A stretch of 64,000 nt of DNA from Planctomycetota bacterium (GTDB lineage Bacteria > Planctomycetota > UBA1135 > GCA-002686595): contig SIAI01000004.1 of the NCBI GenBank assembly GCA_009691855.1, forward strand, positions 62,001 to 126,000. The letters are read 5' to 3'. Shown piece by piece: positions 44,291 through 55,851 of the stretch (positions are counted from its first letter, which is position 1; every line of letters begins with the position of its first letter). The notes beneath the pieces were generated by a model. That model searched no databases, was not told where the DNA came from, and worked only from the letters and a program-made list of their open reading frames with translations. The translations under genes were made by a program, and so were the position numbers.

Positions 44291-45781
44291 ATGAGGGAAC
44301 GCGCTCTGGCGGGGCTCGCGGTCGTGTTCGGCGCCGTCGGCCTGGCGTGGCTGGCGCTCGACGCAGAGTCCGGCGTCCCCCTGGCGAGCGCGAGGAGCGA
44401 GCGGACGGCTTCGAGCGCGGAACGGAGTACGGACGAGCTCCGCGCTGCGCCCGCGCTCGCGCACCTTGACGCGCGCCTGCGCGAGGCGAGCGGTGAGCCC
44501 GCGCGCGGCGTGCGCGTCACGCTGCGCGTGGAGGGGCGCGCGGCGACCTCGGGCCCATGGACCGCAGCCACCGACGACGACGGCGGCTGCGCCTTCGAGT
44601 TTCCGGGCGACCTGTCGTTGGCGCTCGAGTTCGGACGGGACGGTGGTGCGCTGCTCGGTCTCGATCCGCAGCCCTCCAGCGAGTCCCTGCGCCTCGCGCC
44701 GGGCGAGCGCGCCGTGCGCGAGTGGACGCTGCGCTCGGGCTGTCGCCTCTCGGGCACGGTGAGCGATCAGGACGCGCGCGTGCTGGGCGAGCTCGAGCTC
44801 GAGCTGCGCGAGTGCCCGGCCGCGCGCGCGCAGGCCTGCTGGGGCGACGGGCTCGCGGCGCTCTCGACCAGCGCGAGCTCGGCCCGCACGCTGAGCGCGC
44901 GCGACGGGAACTTCGCCTTCGCCGGCGTCCCGCCCGGCGGCTGGGCGCTGTTCGTGCGCGGCGGCGAGGACCTGCCGCGCGCCGCGTACCTGTTCCGCGT
45001 GGGGGCCGAGGAGCGCGCACGACACCTGCCTCTGGTGCTGCCGCGCAGGCTGCGCGTGAGCGGGCGCGTGCTCGACGCGCAGGGCGGACCCTGCGCCGGG
45101 GCCGAGCTCGAACTCATAGGGCTCGACGCGTCCTTTCAGGCCCACGCGCACAGCGCGAGCGACGGTCGCTTCGCGCTCGGACCGCTGCTGGACGGCCGCT
45201 ATCGGCTGGAGGCGCGCGGCACGGAGAGCTGCGTGCCGGCGACGGGCGTGGTGCGGGCCGGCGAAACGAGGGTCGAGCTGCGCCTGGCGCTCGGCGGCGT
45301 GCTGCGCGTGCGCGTCCACGACGGGAGCGGCGCGGCGGTGGTCGCACGCGTGGAGCTCCTCGGCCCGAGCGCGCAGAGCGAGCTCGGCAGCGACCTGCGC
45401 CTCGCCCGCCTCGCGCCCGGCCGCTACGCCGTCGTCGCGCGCGCCGCCGACGGCCGCGTCGGCGTGCTGCAGGACGTCGAGGTCGAGTCCGGGCTCGCGC
45501 CGGTGCCGCTCGACGTCGTCGTGCAGCCCGGCTGCGCGCTGCGCCTGCTCCTGCGCGGCGACGAGCGGCGTCTGTGGCGGGCCACCTGGAGCCGCACGAC
45601 CGTCGCCAGCGGCTGGCTCGAGCCCGGCGGCGAGGCCAGCGTGAGTGTGCCGCCCGGCCCCGTGAGCGTGTCGTGGTGGAGCGACCTAGAGGAGAACGGC
45701 GGCGTGCGCGCGCAGGAGGAGCAGCGCGTGCTCACGCGCACGGACGAGGTGGCGGAGTTCGGGCACGGGGCACCGCGGTGA
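44291..45781 (+). CDS. Secreted carboxypeptidase-regulatory-like repeat protein
   Basis: 496 residues. N-terminal hydrophobic segment (RALAGLAVVFGAVGLAWLAL). The rest is made of at least four beta modules with the Gly-rich turns typical of this domain: DGNFAFAGVPPGGWALFV, LRVSGRVLDAQGGPCAGAEL, DGRFALGPLLDGRYRLEA and LARLAPGRYAVVARAADG. It lies 60 bp after the kinase gene and in the same direction, so it may be a target of the sigma factor. Function unknown; such modules often serve in surface display or adhesion. Confidence 0.75.
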   Translation: MRERALAGLAVVFGAVGLAWLALDAESGVPLASARSERTASSAERSTDELRAAPALAHLDARLREASGEPARGVRVTLRVEGRAATSGPWTAATDDDGGCAFEFPGDLSLALEFGRDGGALLGLDPQPSSESLRLAPGERAVREWTLRSGCRLSGTVSDQDARVLGELELELRECPAARAQACWGDGLAALSTSASSARTLSARDGNFAFAGVPPGGWALFVRGGEDLPRAAYLFRVGAEERARHLPLVLPRRLRVSGRVLDAQGGPCAGAELELIGLDASFQAHAHSASDGRFALGPLLDGRYRLEARGTESCVPATGVVRAGETRVELRLALGGVLRVRVHDGSGAAVVARVELLGPSAQSELGSDLRLARLAPGRYAVVARAADGRVGVLQDVEVESGLAPVPLDVVVQPGCALRLLLRGDERRLWRATWSRTTVASGWLEPGGEASVSVPPGPVSVSWWSDLEENGGVRAQEEQRVLTRTDEVAEFGHGAPR

Positions 45782-45859
45782 GTTCTCTCTGTGGGTACTG
45801 CGCGCATGCTCCACGTCGCTCCGGACGATGAGCGTCGATCGGTTACGGTATCCGTCTCG

Positions 45860-48112
45860 ATGAACGCTCGTCCGCTCGCGTTGGTTGTCGCCGGGATGTG
45901 CGTGCTCGGCGCGCTGTGGTTCGTGCGCGAAGGACTGTGCGAAGTCGTGCCAGCGAAGGCGGGCGATGCTGGCCCGGTCTCGGCGGTCGAGCCGGAGCGC
46001 GCGCCGGTGCCGGCCGTCACGCCCGCGCCGCTGGAGCCGGCCGAGCGCGCCGCGGTGGCGCCGGGGGAAGTCTCGGTGAGCGTGGACGGAGACGAGGACG
46101 CCGAGGATCCGCCCACGCCCGTGCATCCCGGGCCGGGGCAGGCGCTGCTGCGCGTGCTCGTCGTGGCGCGCGAGACGGAGCAGCCGCTCGCCGGGGTGAG
46201 CCTCGGGCTCACGAGCGACGACGAGGAGCACGAGTGGCGCTCGTCGACCCAGGCGGATCCCGCGCGCGGCGTCGAGAACGACGAGGTGCTCACGGACGCG
46301 GCGGGGCACGGCGAGTTCGTGGTGCAAACGGACTTCGCCTACACGCTCTACGGCGAGGGGCAGGACGGGCTGGCCGAGCAGGGCGAGCTCACGCTCGAGC
46401 CATTCCGCGGGGGCGAGGAGCGCGAGGTCCGCTTGGCGCTGCCTACGGCCTGGGCCTTCGACTGGCACGGGCGCGTGGTCGACGAGAACGGAGTGCCGAT
46501 CCCGGGCGTCGAGGTGAGCGCGTACGCGCGCGGGTCTGCCAAGCGCGTCGCGGACCTCCACGAGCTCGCCCGCGGTTGCAGCGACGGCGATGGCCGGGTC
46601 GTGCTCCGCTTGCCGGCGTGGGAGCGCAGGGTCGCGCTCGGGCGTGCTCCGGGGCGCTTCCTGGGAGGCTGCTGGATCGACGCCGCGGCGGGCGCGTTCG
46701 AGACGGCGCAGAGCCTGACGCTGAGGCGCTTCGCGGCCCTGACCGCGCTCGTGACCGACAGCGAGGGGCACCCTGCGACGGACGTCGGGGTCTGGCTGAC
46801 GACCGGCTCCTGGGCGCTCGGCAAGGAGATGTACGGCCTGGAGGACTACGAGTGGTCGCAGCCAACGGACGCGAACGGTCGCTGCGAGTTCGTCGATCTG
46901 CCCGCCGCGGCGGAGCTGCGGGTCTCCTTGCGTCAGTCGGGGCGGATGCCGCAGAAGCCCGTGGAGATGACCTCGTCCACGCTCGAGCTGGCGCCAGGAG
47001 AGCATGCGCACGTCCACTGGTCCATGCTCGGCGGAGCGTCGGTCGAGGCACGCGTGCGAGGGCGCGACGGCGCTGCGCTGCGAGGAGTCCGGCTCGCCAT
47101 TCAGTCGCTGTACTGGTCTCCTGAGATGGTGGAGCGCACGCGCGGGCTCGTGCTCACTTGGGGGGAAGCAATCGGGCACAGCCCGTCGACCACGGGCAGC
47201 TCGCCCGTGAGTGACGAGGAAGGTCGCGCGCACTTCGAGGGCGTTACCGCGGGCTGGTGGGCGCTCGGACCTGCGCAGGACGAGTCGCGCTTTCCAGGTG
47301 TCGCGGAGGTGTTCCGCGTGCCTGCGGAGCTGGGTCGGGTCGAGGTGGAGCTCGTGCTCGATGCCGGTGGCGAGATCCGCGGCAAGGTGCTCACGCCCGA
47401 CGGCCAGCCGGCGCGCGGCTCGGGCGTGACCTGGCGCGGCAGCGAGCAGAGGCTCCAGTACATCCATGGCTTCAGCGAGTGGGCGGATCGCGACGGGAGC
47501 TTCGCGCTCAGCGCGCTCGTGCCGGGCGAATACCGGCTCGAGGCTTCACCCGACGACCCGCTCCACCGGGGTTCCGAGCCCGTCCTGGCGCACACCGGCG
47601 ACCCGTCCGTCGAGATCCATCTGCGCTGGGCCGGCATCGCCCGCGGAACGGTGGTCGATGCGCAGGGCCAGCCCGTCGAAGCGGGTGTTTCCGTGCGCAC
47701 CGAGCGCGGCTGGGACGGCGGTGAGTTCGACCTCGGCAACCTCGCTCCCGGACTGCACGACTTCATCGCCACGACCAACGACGGCCGCATCGGCGTCCTG
47801 CGCGACGTGCGCATCGCCGGGGGAGAGGTGCTCGACGGGCTCGTGATCCCCGTCTCGGAGGGCGCTCAGCTCACCGTGGCCACGCGCAACGAGTCGGATG
47901 CGACGCTCTCGATCGAAATCCGCTGGGAAGGCGTCGAGCTGCCCTTCGGGAACGGACTGTCGCAGGAGAGCACGCGCCGGACCGTGCCGCCGGGCGAGAT
48001 CGTCGTGCGCTGGCTGAGCTGGGAACCCGGGGGCAGCAGGCACTTCGAGCACGAGGAGCGCCGCACGGTCGCCACCGGACAGGAGCTCACCGTGAATTGG
48101 GAGCTGCGCTGA
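45860..48112 (+). CDS. Large secreted carboxypeptidase-regulatory-like repeat protein
   Basis: 750 residues from the ATG at 45860. Signal segment RPLALVVAGMCVLGALWFV; an acidic linker follows (VSVDGDEDAEDPP). Six or more beta modules recur, for example QALLRVLVVARETEQPLAGV, WHGRVVDENGVPIPGVEV, AGGEIRGKVLTPDGQPARGS and IARGTVVDAQGQPVEAGVSV. The gene is a paralogue of the preceding one. Both are placed after the sigma/kinase pair. No enzyme motif is visible. Confidence 0.75.
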   Translation: MNARPLALVVAGMCVLGALWFVREGLCEVVPAKAGDAGPVSAVEPERAPVPAVTPAPLEPAERAAVAPGEVSVSVDGDEDAEDPPTPVHPGPGQALLRVLVVARETEQPLAGVSLGLTSDDEEHEWRSSTQADPARGVENDEVLTDAAGHGEFVVQTDFAYTLYGEGQDGLAEQGELTLEPFRGGEEREVRLALPTAWAFDWHGRVVDENGVPIPGVEVSAYARGSAKRVADLHELARGCSDGDGRVVLRLPAWERRVALGRAPGRFLGGCWIDAAAGAFETAQSLTLRRFAALTALVTDSEGHPATDVGVWLTTGSWALGKEMYGLEDYEWSQPTDANGRCEFVDLPAAAELRVSLRQSGRMPQKPVEMTSSTLELAPGEHAHVHWSMLGGASVEARVRGRDGAALRGVRLAIQSLYWSPEMVERTRGLVLTWGEAIGHSPSTTGSSPVSDEEGRAHFEGVTAGWWALGPAQDESRFPGVAEVFRVPAELGRVEVELVLDAGGEIRGKVLTPDGQPARGSGVTWRGSEQRLQYIHGFSEWADRDGSFALSALVPGEYRLEASPDDPLHRGSEPVLAHTGDPSVEIHLRWAGIARGTVVDAQGQPVEAGVSVRTERGWDGGEFDLGNLAPGLHDFIATTNDGRIGVLRDVRIAGGEVLDGLVIPVSEGAQLTVATRNESDATLSIEIRWEGVELPFGNGLSQESTRRTVPPGEIVVRWLSWEPGGSRHFEHEERRTVATGQELTVNWELR

Positions 48113-48200
48113 CGGCGAGCAGCGAACCGCAAGCACGGTTTTCGTGCCGCGGCTTGCTCGCGCGCCGCCCCCGGCTACGCTCATCCGCTTCGCCAGCACC

Positions 48201-49883
48201 ATGCGCGTCCTCTTCGTCTACCCGAACCTCTACACGCAGATGGGGTTCAACCACGGCCTGGCGGCGCTCTCGGCGGTGCTGAAGCGCGCCGGGCACGAGA
48301 CGCGGATGGTGAACCTGAACGAGAACCTGCCGCCGGTGCCCACCGACGACGAGATCGTGGCGCAGGTGCGCGCGTGGCGGCCGGGGGTGATCGGGTTCTC
48401 GTGTCTGACGATGCAGTACACCGAGGCGCTGCGCATCGCGCGGCTGCTGCGCGCGCGCGCCGAGGCCGAGGGCTTCGCGCTGGCGCCGCTGGTCGTCGGC
48501 GGCGTGCACCCGACGATGGTGCCGGAGAGCGTGATGGCGGACGGCGTGTGGGATCACGTCGGCGTGGGCGAGTGCGAGGACGCGCTCCTCCAGCTCGTGA
48601 CGCGCGTCGAGCGCGGCGAGCGGCCCTCCGACGTGCCCAACTTCCTCTCGTGGAAGGACGGCGTGCGCCCGAGCGCAGCCGAGCAGGCACCGGTGAGCGA
48701 GACGCACTGGATCCGCAACAACGTCGGCGAGTTCCCCGACTACGCCGCGCTGCCGCTCCCGGACTACGAACTCTTCGACACCGCGCGCATCACCGCGCAG
48801 AAGCACGGCTGGTTCGGGCTGATGACCTCGCGCGGGTGCCCGTACCGCTGCACGTACTGCCTCAACCACAAGATCGTCGACCGCTATCGCGACGAGCTCG
48901 GGCGCGGCACGTCGCAGCTCGGCTTCTTCCGCTTCCGCACGCCGGCACAGATGATGGAGGAGATCCGCTTCGTGCTGGCGCGCTATCCGGACGTCGGCAC
49001 GTTCATCCTCGACGACGACCTCTTCACGCTGAACGCCGAGCACGCGATCGCGTTCTCGAAGGCCTACAAGGAAGCGGGCTTCAAGGTCCCGTGGGTGGTG
49101 AACAGCCACGTGAACCGGCTCGACCCGGTGATGGCCAAGGCCATGGCCGAGGGCGGCTGCAAGATCCTCAAGCTCGGCATCGAGTCGGGCTCGGAGCGCG
49201 TGCGGCGCGAGATCCTGAAGCGCTTCATGAGCGACGACGACATCCTCGAGACGGTGCGCGTGGCCGACGCGGTCGGGCTGCACAGCTCGGGCTTCGTGAT
49301 GGTCGGGCTGCCCTACGAGACGCACGACGAGCGCTGGCAGACGGTCGATCTGCTGGCGCGCTCCTTGATCGGCCGCTTCCGCACCTCGATCTTCTTCCCG
49401 TTCCCCGGCACCGAGAGCCACCAGCTCTCGATCCAGGGCGGCTTCGTGGATCCGGCCAAGGCCGGCACGCTGACGGACTTCACCGCGAGCTCGTGCCTCG
49501 ACTTCGGCGCCGACGAGAACCTGTTCGTCGAGAAGCTCGCCACGTGCATGCCGTGGTTCGTCAACGCGCGCGCGGCGCGGCACCACGAGTTCCCGGCGGC
49601 GCGGCGCTATCAGCCCATCGTGACAGAGGTGCTCGCGCTGGACCGCGCCGGCTGGGAGGCCTTCAAGCCGCGCGTACGCGAGCTCGATCGCGAGGTGGCG
49701 GCGGCGGCGGCGCGCGCGCGCGAGCTGCACTACTCGATCCGCTTCAACGCCTTCATGGGCGTGCGCTCGGACTTCTATCTGGCCGAGGAAGCCGGCGTGG
49801 AATGGCTCACGGCCGCAGCCAAGCCGGTGCCCGAGCGCCTGCGCGCGCTGGCGCTCGCCGCGGCGGCGGAAGAGGTCTGCTGA
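48201..49883 (+). CDS. B12-binding-domain radical SAM protein
   Basis: 560 residues from the ATG at 48201. The N-terminal cobalamin-binding-like domain (FVYPNLYTQMGFNHGLAALS, VIGFSCLTMQY, LVVGGVHPTM) is followed by the radical SAM core with the iron-sulfur motif GCPYRCTYC near residue 212. SPASM-type extra cysteines are not obvious. The B12 His motif DxHxxG is not seen, so cobalamin may be absent or bound base-on differently. Similar proteins modify lipids, cofactors (BchE) or perform methylation. It stands just before a heptose kinase gene, but the link is only positional. Confidence 0.85.
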   Translation: MRVLFVYPNLYTQMGFNHGLAALSAVLKRAGHETRMVNLNENLPPVPTDDEIVAQVRAWRPGVIGFSCLTMQYTEALRIARLLRARAEAEGFALAPLVVGGVHPTMVPESVMADGVWDHVGVGECEDALLQLVTRVERGERPSDVPNFLSWKDGVRPSAAEQAPVSETHWIRNNVGEFPDYAALPLPDYELFDTARITAQKHGWFGLMTSRGCPYRCTYCLNHKIVDRYRDELGRGTSQLGFFRFRTPAQMMEEIRFVLARYPDVGTFILDDDLFTLNAEHAIAFSKAYKEAGFKVPWVVNSHVNRLDPVMAKAMAEGGCKILKLGIESGSERVRREILKRFMSDDDILETVRVADAVGLHSSGFVMVGLPYETHDERWQTVDLLARSLIGRFRTSIFFPFPGTESHQLSIQGGFVDPAKAGTLTDFTASSCLDFGADENLFVEKLATCMPWFVNARAARHHEFPAARRYQPIVTEVLALDRAGWEAFKPRVRELDREVAAAAARARELHYSIRFNAFMGVRSDFYLAEEAGVEWLTAAAKPVPERLRALALAAAAEEVC

Positions 49884-49893
49884 GTCAGGTCGC

Positions 49894-50913
49894 ATGAGTT
49901 CCGCCCTCGTGCCCGATTTCTCGAAGCTGCGCGTGGCGGTCGTGGGCGACCTCGTGGCCGATCACTACCTCTTCGGCGAGCCCACGCGCCTCTCCCGCGA
50001 GGCGCCGGTGATGGTGCTGCGCCACCGCGGCGAGGAGTTCGGCGCGGGCGGCGCGGCCAACGCGGCGCGCAACCTGCGCTCGCTGGGCGCCGAGGTGCAC
50101 GCGCTGGGCATCGTCGGGCGCGACAAGCAGGGGCGCGAACTGATCGAACGCCTGGAGCGGGACGGCATCGACGTGCGCGGCGTCGAGCCGACCGCGGAGT
50201 GGCTCACGCCGACCAAGACGCGCATCCTGGGCGCCGAGCCCGGACGCACGCGCCAGCACGTGCTGCGCATCGACCGCGAGCCCGAGGGCGCGCCGTCGAA
50301 GGACGTGCGCGCGCGCCTGGCGGGGCGCCTGGAGGCCTTGGGCGGTGAGCTCGACGCGCTGCTCTTCTCCGACTACGGCTACGGCCTGCTGGCCGACGAG
50401 CTGGGCGAGGTCGGGCGCGAGCTGGCGCGGCGCGGCAAGGTGGTCGTGCTCGATCCACGGCGCACGTTCGAGCCCTTCCGCGGCCTGAGCGCGATCACGC
50501 CCAACCTCGGGGAGCTCGCGCTGGCGGCGCGGCGCACGCCCGAGGAGCTCGACGCCGTTCCGACGATCGCGGCGGCCGCGCGCGAGGTGCTGGAACGCTG
50601 CGCGCCGCGATACCTCCTGGTCACGCTCGGCAACCGCGGCATGCAGCTCTTCCCGCGCACGGGTGTGCCCATGAGCGTCGCCGCCGCGGGCCACGAGGCC
50701 GTGGACGTGAGCGGCGCCGGCGACACGGCGGCGGCGGCCTTCACCCTCGCGCTGGCGGCGGGCCTGGAGGGTTCGGCGGCCATGCGTCTGGCCAACGCGG
50801 CGGCGGGCGTGGTCGTGCTCGAGCAAGGGGCGGCCGCCTGCCGGTTGGACCAGCTGCGCTCGGCGCTGGGCGTTTCGCCGCTGCCGCGCGCCGGGGAGCC
50901 GCTCAAGGCGTGA
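49894..50913 (+). CDS. Heptose 7-phosphate kinase (stand-alone HldA type)
   Basis: 339 residues, the size of the kinase half of HldE. Ribokinase-fold motifs: [57 protein letters not shown] and [14 protein letters not shown]. It should phosphorylate D-glycero-D-manno-heptose 7-phosphate at C1. The stop overlaps the start of the adenylyltransferase gene (GTGA). Together with that gene it forms a split version of HldE, as in Campylobacter, and duplicates the fused HldE at 23.7 kb. Confidence 0.85.
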   Translation: MSSALVPDFSKLRVAVVGDLVADHYLFGEPTRLSREAPVMVLRHRGEEFGAGGAANAARNLRSLGAEVHALGIVGRDKQGRELIERLERDGIDVRGVEPTAEWLTPTKTRILGAEPGRTRQHVLRIDREPEGAPSKDVRARLAGRLEALGGELDALLFSDYGYGLLADELGEVGRELARRGKVVVLDPRRTFEPFRGLSAITPNLGELALAARRTPEELDAVPTIAAAAREVLERCAPRYLLVTLGNRGMQLFPRTGVPMSVAAAGHEAVDVSGAGDTAAAAFTLALAAGLEGSAAMRLANAAAGVVVLEQGAAACRLDQLRSALGVSPLPRAGEPLKA

Positions 50914-51407
50914 GCGCGCAGCGCATCGAGCCTGCGCGGTTCCTCGTGCGCGAGGAGCTGGCTCTGCTGCTCGCGCGCGAGCGCGCGCACCTCGGGCGCA
51001 TCGTGCTGGCCAACGGCTGCTTCGACCTCCTGCACGTCGGCCACGCGCGCTACCTCGCCGCCGCGAAGGCGCGCGGCGACACGCTGATCGTGGCCCTGAA
51101 CACGGACGAGGCCGTGCGCGCGGCCAAGGGCCCGGGACGGCCGCGCGTGCCGCTGGCCGAGCGCGCCGAGCTCTTGTGCGCGCTCGCCTGCGTGGACTTC
51201 GTCACCGTCTTCCCCGAGGCGACGCTGGAGACCACCCTGCGTCTGTTGCGACCGGCCGTGCACGCCAAGGGCACCGACTACACGCGCGAGAACGTGCCCG
51301 AGCGCGCCGTGGACCTCGAGCTCGGGATCGAGATCGCGATCTGTGGCGACGCCAAGCAGCACTCCTCGAGCGCGCTGCACGCGCGCCTCGCCGAGGGCCG
51401 CGCTTGA
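50910..51407 (+). CDS. Heptose 1-phosphate adenylyltransferase (stand-alone HldC type)
   Basis: 165 residues from a GTG in the kinase stop overlap. Nucleotidyltransferase motifs: [20 protein letters not shown] near residue 30, [19 protein letters not shown] and a C-terminal [14 protein letters not shown] in place of the GRSTSAIVEK region. Partner of the preceding kinase. The combination supplies ADP-heptose independently of HldE. The stop overlaps the next gene by TTGA. Confidence 0.85.
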   Translation: MSAQRIEPARFLVREELALLLARERAHLGRIVLANGCFDLLHVGHARYLAAAKARGDTLIVALNTDEAVRAAKGPGRPRVPLAERAELLCALACVDFVTVFPEATLETTLRLLRPAVHAKGTDYTRENVPERAVDLELGIEIAICGDAKQHSSSALHARLAEGRA

Positions 51408-52243
51408 GCGCGCAGCTGGAACAGCCGCGCGCGGCGCCCGTCGCGACGAAGGCGGCCGACGAGCGCCCGGCGCTGTGGTTCGTGCCGGCCGGCTTCGCGA
51501 TCGGCTTCGCCGGCGCGCTGTGCGGCATCGGCGGCGGGATCTTCGCCGGGCCGTTGCTGCACAGCGTGCGCCGCGTGCCGCTCAAGCGCGCCGCGGCCAC
51601 GGCCATCCTGGTGGTCCTGGCCACGACCACCACCTCGACCGTGGTCGAGTTCTCGCGCGGGGACTCCGAATTGCACGGGGAGATCGTGCTGCCGTTGGCG
51701 CTGGGCGCGCTGGCGGGTGCGGAGCTCGGCTTCCGCGCGGCGCGGCGCATCGACGAGCGCATCCTCAAGCTCGTCTTCGCGGTCGTGCTGGGGCTGGCGG
51801 GCTTACGCGTGCTCTTGTTCTCCAGCGCGCTGGCGCTCGCGGTCCCGCACGAGACGCTGGTCTCGACCGCGCTCGCGCTGGGCATCGGCGTGTGCGGCGG
51901 CTTCCTCACGCCGCTCCTGGGCGTGGCCGGCGGCGTGCTGATGGTGCCGGCGCTGTTCCTGACGCTGGGCCAGCTCGGCTTCGGCGGTGCGCGCGCCTGC
52001 GCCCTGGCGGCGGGCGCGGTGGCCGCGCTGCGCTCGCTGTTCCTGCACACGCGCGCGGGCAACGTCAGCTTCGCCCTCGGCTTGCCGCTGGCCCTGGGCG
52101 CGCTGGTGGGCGCGGTGGGCGGCGTGATGGCGGCGCACGACCCGTTGCTGGCGCATGGCGGGCGCGTGCTGCTCGGCAGCGTCCTGGTGGCCCAGGCGGG
52201 GCGCTTCGCGCTCGAGCTGCGGCGCTCGCGCGCGAAGCGCTGA
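51404..52243 (+). CDS. TSUP family permease (TauE/SafE type)
   Basis: 279 residues; a TTG at 51404 overlapping the previous stop is the likely start. About eight hydrophobic segments and the two repeated family signatures, [16 protein letters not shown] near 40 and [20 protein letters not shown] near 172. TSUP proteins move sulfite, sulfonates or sulfur-containing organics. It follows the split heptose genes by overlap, but that is probably local packing rather than function. Confidence 0.85.
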   Translation: MSAQLEQPRAAPVATKAADERPALWFVPAGFAIGFAGALCGIGGGIFAGPLLHSVRRVPLKRAAATAILVVLATTTTSTVVEFSRGDSELHGEIVLPLALGALAGAELGFRAARRIDERILKLVFAVVLGLAGLRVLLFSSALALAVPHETLVSTALALGIGVCGGFLTPLLGVAGGVLMVPALFLTLGQLGFGGARACALAAGAVAALRSLFLHTRAGNVSFALGLPLALGALVGAVGGVMAAHDPLLAHGGRVLLGSVLVAQAGRFALELRRSRAKR

Positions 52244-52250
52244 GCGTCGG

Positions 52251-53537
<1,287 letters not shown>

Positions 53538-53710
53538 GGCGGTGAGAAGAGAGTGGGGGGCGGCACGGCGGCACGTGGAGCCTGGCCGCGAGCCGCCTAT
53601 TCGAGCCTGGATGGCCCTCCAGGAAAACCCCCCAGTCTCCGGGACGCCCCGCGACCCGTTTCCGGGCCGCATCTCGACGCGGGCCCGGCGCTCCTGTTCG
53701 AATCCTGGAC

Positions 53711-54754
53711 ATGGACTCGCCCGGAGCACATCCCGACGGCCTCGCGCACCTGGTCCTGCGCGCGCCCAACTGGGTCGGCGACCTGGTCATGGCGACGCCG
53801 TTCCTCGCCGCCGCGGTGCGCGATCCGCGCTTCGCGCGCGTGACGATCGCTGTGCGCGCGCACCTGGCGCCGGTGCTCGCCGGCGGGCCGTGCGCGGAGC
53901 ACCTGGCGCCCGTCCCGCGCGACGCCGACGAGAGCGCGCTCTACCGCCAGCTCGCCCCCGACGGCGTGGTGCTGTTCACGAATTCGCTGGGCGCCGCCTG
54001 GCGTGCCTTCCGCGCGCGCATTCCGCTGCGCGCGGGCGCGGCGCTCTCCGGGCGTGGACTCCTGCTCACGCACCGCGTCGTGCCGCCGCGTAGCGCGGGT
54101 CGGCGCGTGCCGGTGCCGACCGCACACCTCCTGGCGGACGTGGCCGGGCTGGTCGGGATCCGGCCGGCGAGCCTGCACCCCGAGCTGCAGGTGAGCGCGG
54201 TGGCACGGCGCGCGGCGCGCGCGCGGCTCGGCGAGCTCGGCTTGGCGGACCGCGCGCGCTACGTCCTGTGCACGCCCTCGGCGGCCTTCGGCGCGGCGAA
54301 GATGTGGCCCGCGCGGCACCATGCGCGGCTGCTCGAGCTCTTGCACGAGCGCCATGGGCTCACCGCCGTGGTCACCGGCGCGCCGGGCGAGGAGCCGGTG
54401 CTGCAGGCCGTGGCGCAGGCCTGTCGCACGCCGGTGATCGACCTGTCGGGCGAGAGGCGCGACCTCGAGCTGTTGAAGGCGCTGGTGGCCGAAGCCGCGC
54501 TGCTGGTCTCCAGCGATTCCGGTCCGCGCTGGTTCGCGGCCGCCTTCGACGTGCCGTGCGTGACGGTCATGGGCCCGAACTTCCCCGAGCTCACCGCGAG
54601 TTCGCTCGAGCGCACCGCGGTCGCGCGCGTGACGGGCCTGGAGTGCGCGCCGTGTCTGCAGCGCGTGTGTCCGCTCGGCCATCACCGTTGCATGGAGGCG
54701 CTGGAACCCGCCTACGCGCTGGCGTCCGCCGAGCGCCTGCTGGCCGCCGGATGA
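53711..54754 (+). CDS. waaF: Heptosyltransferase II-like GT9 protein
   Basis: 347 residues, typical of WaaF. It starts LRAPNWVGDLVMATPFLAAA, the hallmark WaaF start. C-terminal GT-B half: PSAAFGAAKMWPARHHARLL, VVTGAPGEEPVLQAV, LLVSSDSGPRWFAAAFDVPC and CAPCLQRVCPLGHHRCM near the end. It transfers L-glycero-D-manno-heptose to heptose I of inner-core LPS. The stop overlaps the next GT9 gene by ATGA, so the two transferases are translated together. WaaF assignment is by family resemblance. Confidence 0.88.
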   Translation: MDSPGAHPDGLAHLVLRAPNWVGDLVMATPFLAAAVRDPRFARVTIAVRAHLAPVLAGGPCAEHLAPVPRDADESALYRQLAPDGVVLFTNSLGAAWRAFRARIPLRAGAALSGRGLLLTHRVVPPRSAGRRVPVPTAHLLADVAGLVGIRPASLHPELQVSAVARRAARARLGELGLADRARYVLCTPSAAFGAAKMWPARHHARLLELLHERHGLTAVVTGAPGEEPVLQAVAQACRTPVIDLSGERRDLELLKALVAEAALLVSSDSGPRWFAAAFDVPCVTVMGPNFPELTASSLERTAVARVTGLECAPCLQRVCPLGHHRCMEALEPAYALASAERLLAAG

Positions 54755-55851
54755 GTCGCGGCGCGCCGCTGTCGGGGCGCGAGCGCGTGCTCGTGCGTCT
54801 GCCCAACTGGCTGGGCGACTTCGTCATGGCCGAGCCGGCCCTGCGCGCGCTCGAGCCGCGCCTCGCGCCGGGCGCGCTGACGCTGGTGGGGCAGGCCGCG
54901 CATCTGGCCTTGCTCGACGGGCGTTTTCCGGGGGCGCGGCGCCTCGCACTGGGAGCGGGTGCGCGCGACGACCCTTCGTCCTGGCGCGGGCACGACGTGG
55001 CGCTCCTGCTCACGGGCTCGTTCCGCAGCGCGTGGTGCGCGTTCCGCGCGCGCATCCCGCGGCGCGTCGGCTTCGCGCGCGACGCTCGCGCGCTGCTGCT
55101 GAGCGACGCGCTCGTTCCGGCCAGCGAGCGCGGGGCCACGCCGCTCGAGCTCGGCCGGCCCGGCTCGGGTCGGCGCCACCTGCCGCGCCCGCTCGGGCGC
55201 AGCCTGGCGGAGCTGCTCGGCCTGCTGGGCGTCGCCGTGGAGCACGTCGAGCCGCGCCTCGACGTGCCGGTCGCGGCCCTGAGCGCCGCGCGTGCGCGCC
55301 GCGCGCAACTCGGGCTCGATCCGGACGCGCCGTTCCTGCTGGCCAACGTGGGCGCGCGCGCGGATTCGAGCAAGGGCGTGCCGCCCGAGCTGTGGCTGCG
55401 CGCGCTGGGAGCGCTGCACGCACGGCAGCCCGCGCTCACGCCGGTCCTGTGCGCCGGTCCGGGCGAGGAGCGCGCGCTGGAGGCGGTGCGCATGGGCCTC
55501 GGCGCGGCGCGCGTGCTGGTGCTGCGCGATCCGCTGGCGCCGCTGGCCGAGCTGCTGGGGCACTGCGCCGAGGCGCGCGTGGTGTGGAGCGGCGACACCG
55601 GTCCACGGCACCTGGCGCGCGCGCTCGGCCGGCCGGCGGTGATCGTGGCCGGCCCGACCGATCCGCGGCACTGCGCCGTGACTGCGGACGAGCGCCTGGT
55701 GCGCGTGCGCGTGGCCTGCGGGCCGTGCCACCTCGAGCGTTGTCCGGTGGCCGGTGCGGAGCAGCTGGCGTGCATGAAACGCATCGATCCGCAGCGCCTG
55801 GCGCAGCAGACGCTGGAGCTGCTCGGGACGCCGAGTATCCTGCCGCGATGA
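54751..55851 (+). CDS. Second GT9 heptosyltransferase-like protein
   Basis: 366 residues. The start VLVRLPNWLGDFVMAEPALR and the C-terminal RVVWSGDTGPRHLARALG, then ACGPCHLERCPVAGAEQLAC closely follow the WaaF family; the overlap with the preceding gene suggests a duplicated pair acting on successive heptoses. An in-gene ADP-heptose binding region VNVG-like (LLANVGARADSSKGVPPELW) is visible. The acceptor cannot be told from sequence. Confidence 0.88.
   Translation: MSRGAPLSGRERVLVRLPNWLGDFVMAEPALRALEPRLAPGALTLVGQAAHLALLDGRFPGARRLALGAGARDDPSSWRGHDVALLLTGSFRSAWCAFRARIPRRVGFARDARALLLSDALVPASERGATPLELGRPGSGRRHLPRPLGRSLAELLGLLGVAVEHVEPRLDVPVAALSAARARRAQLGLDPDAPFLLANVGARADSSKGVPPELWLRALGALHARQPALTPVLCAGPGEERALEAVRMGLGAARVLVLRDPLAPLAELLGHCAEARVVWSGDTGPRHLARALGRPAVIVAGPTDPRHCAVTADERLVRVRVACGPCHLERCPVAGAEQLACMKRIDPQRLAQQTLELLGTPSILPR

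Noticed and set aside
53692..53706. A gttcgaatcc sequence like a tRNA T-loop
   Set aside because: Flanking bases do not form a five-pair T-stem or any acceptor and anticodon arms; a second chance match lies inside the DUF58 gene at about 351.
53538..53729. N-terminal extension of glutamate dehydrogenase
   Set aside because: The extension is Arg/Pro-rich, overlaps the heptosyltransferase start and exceeds the family length.
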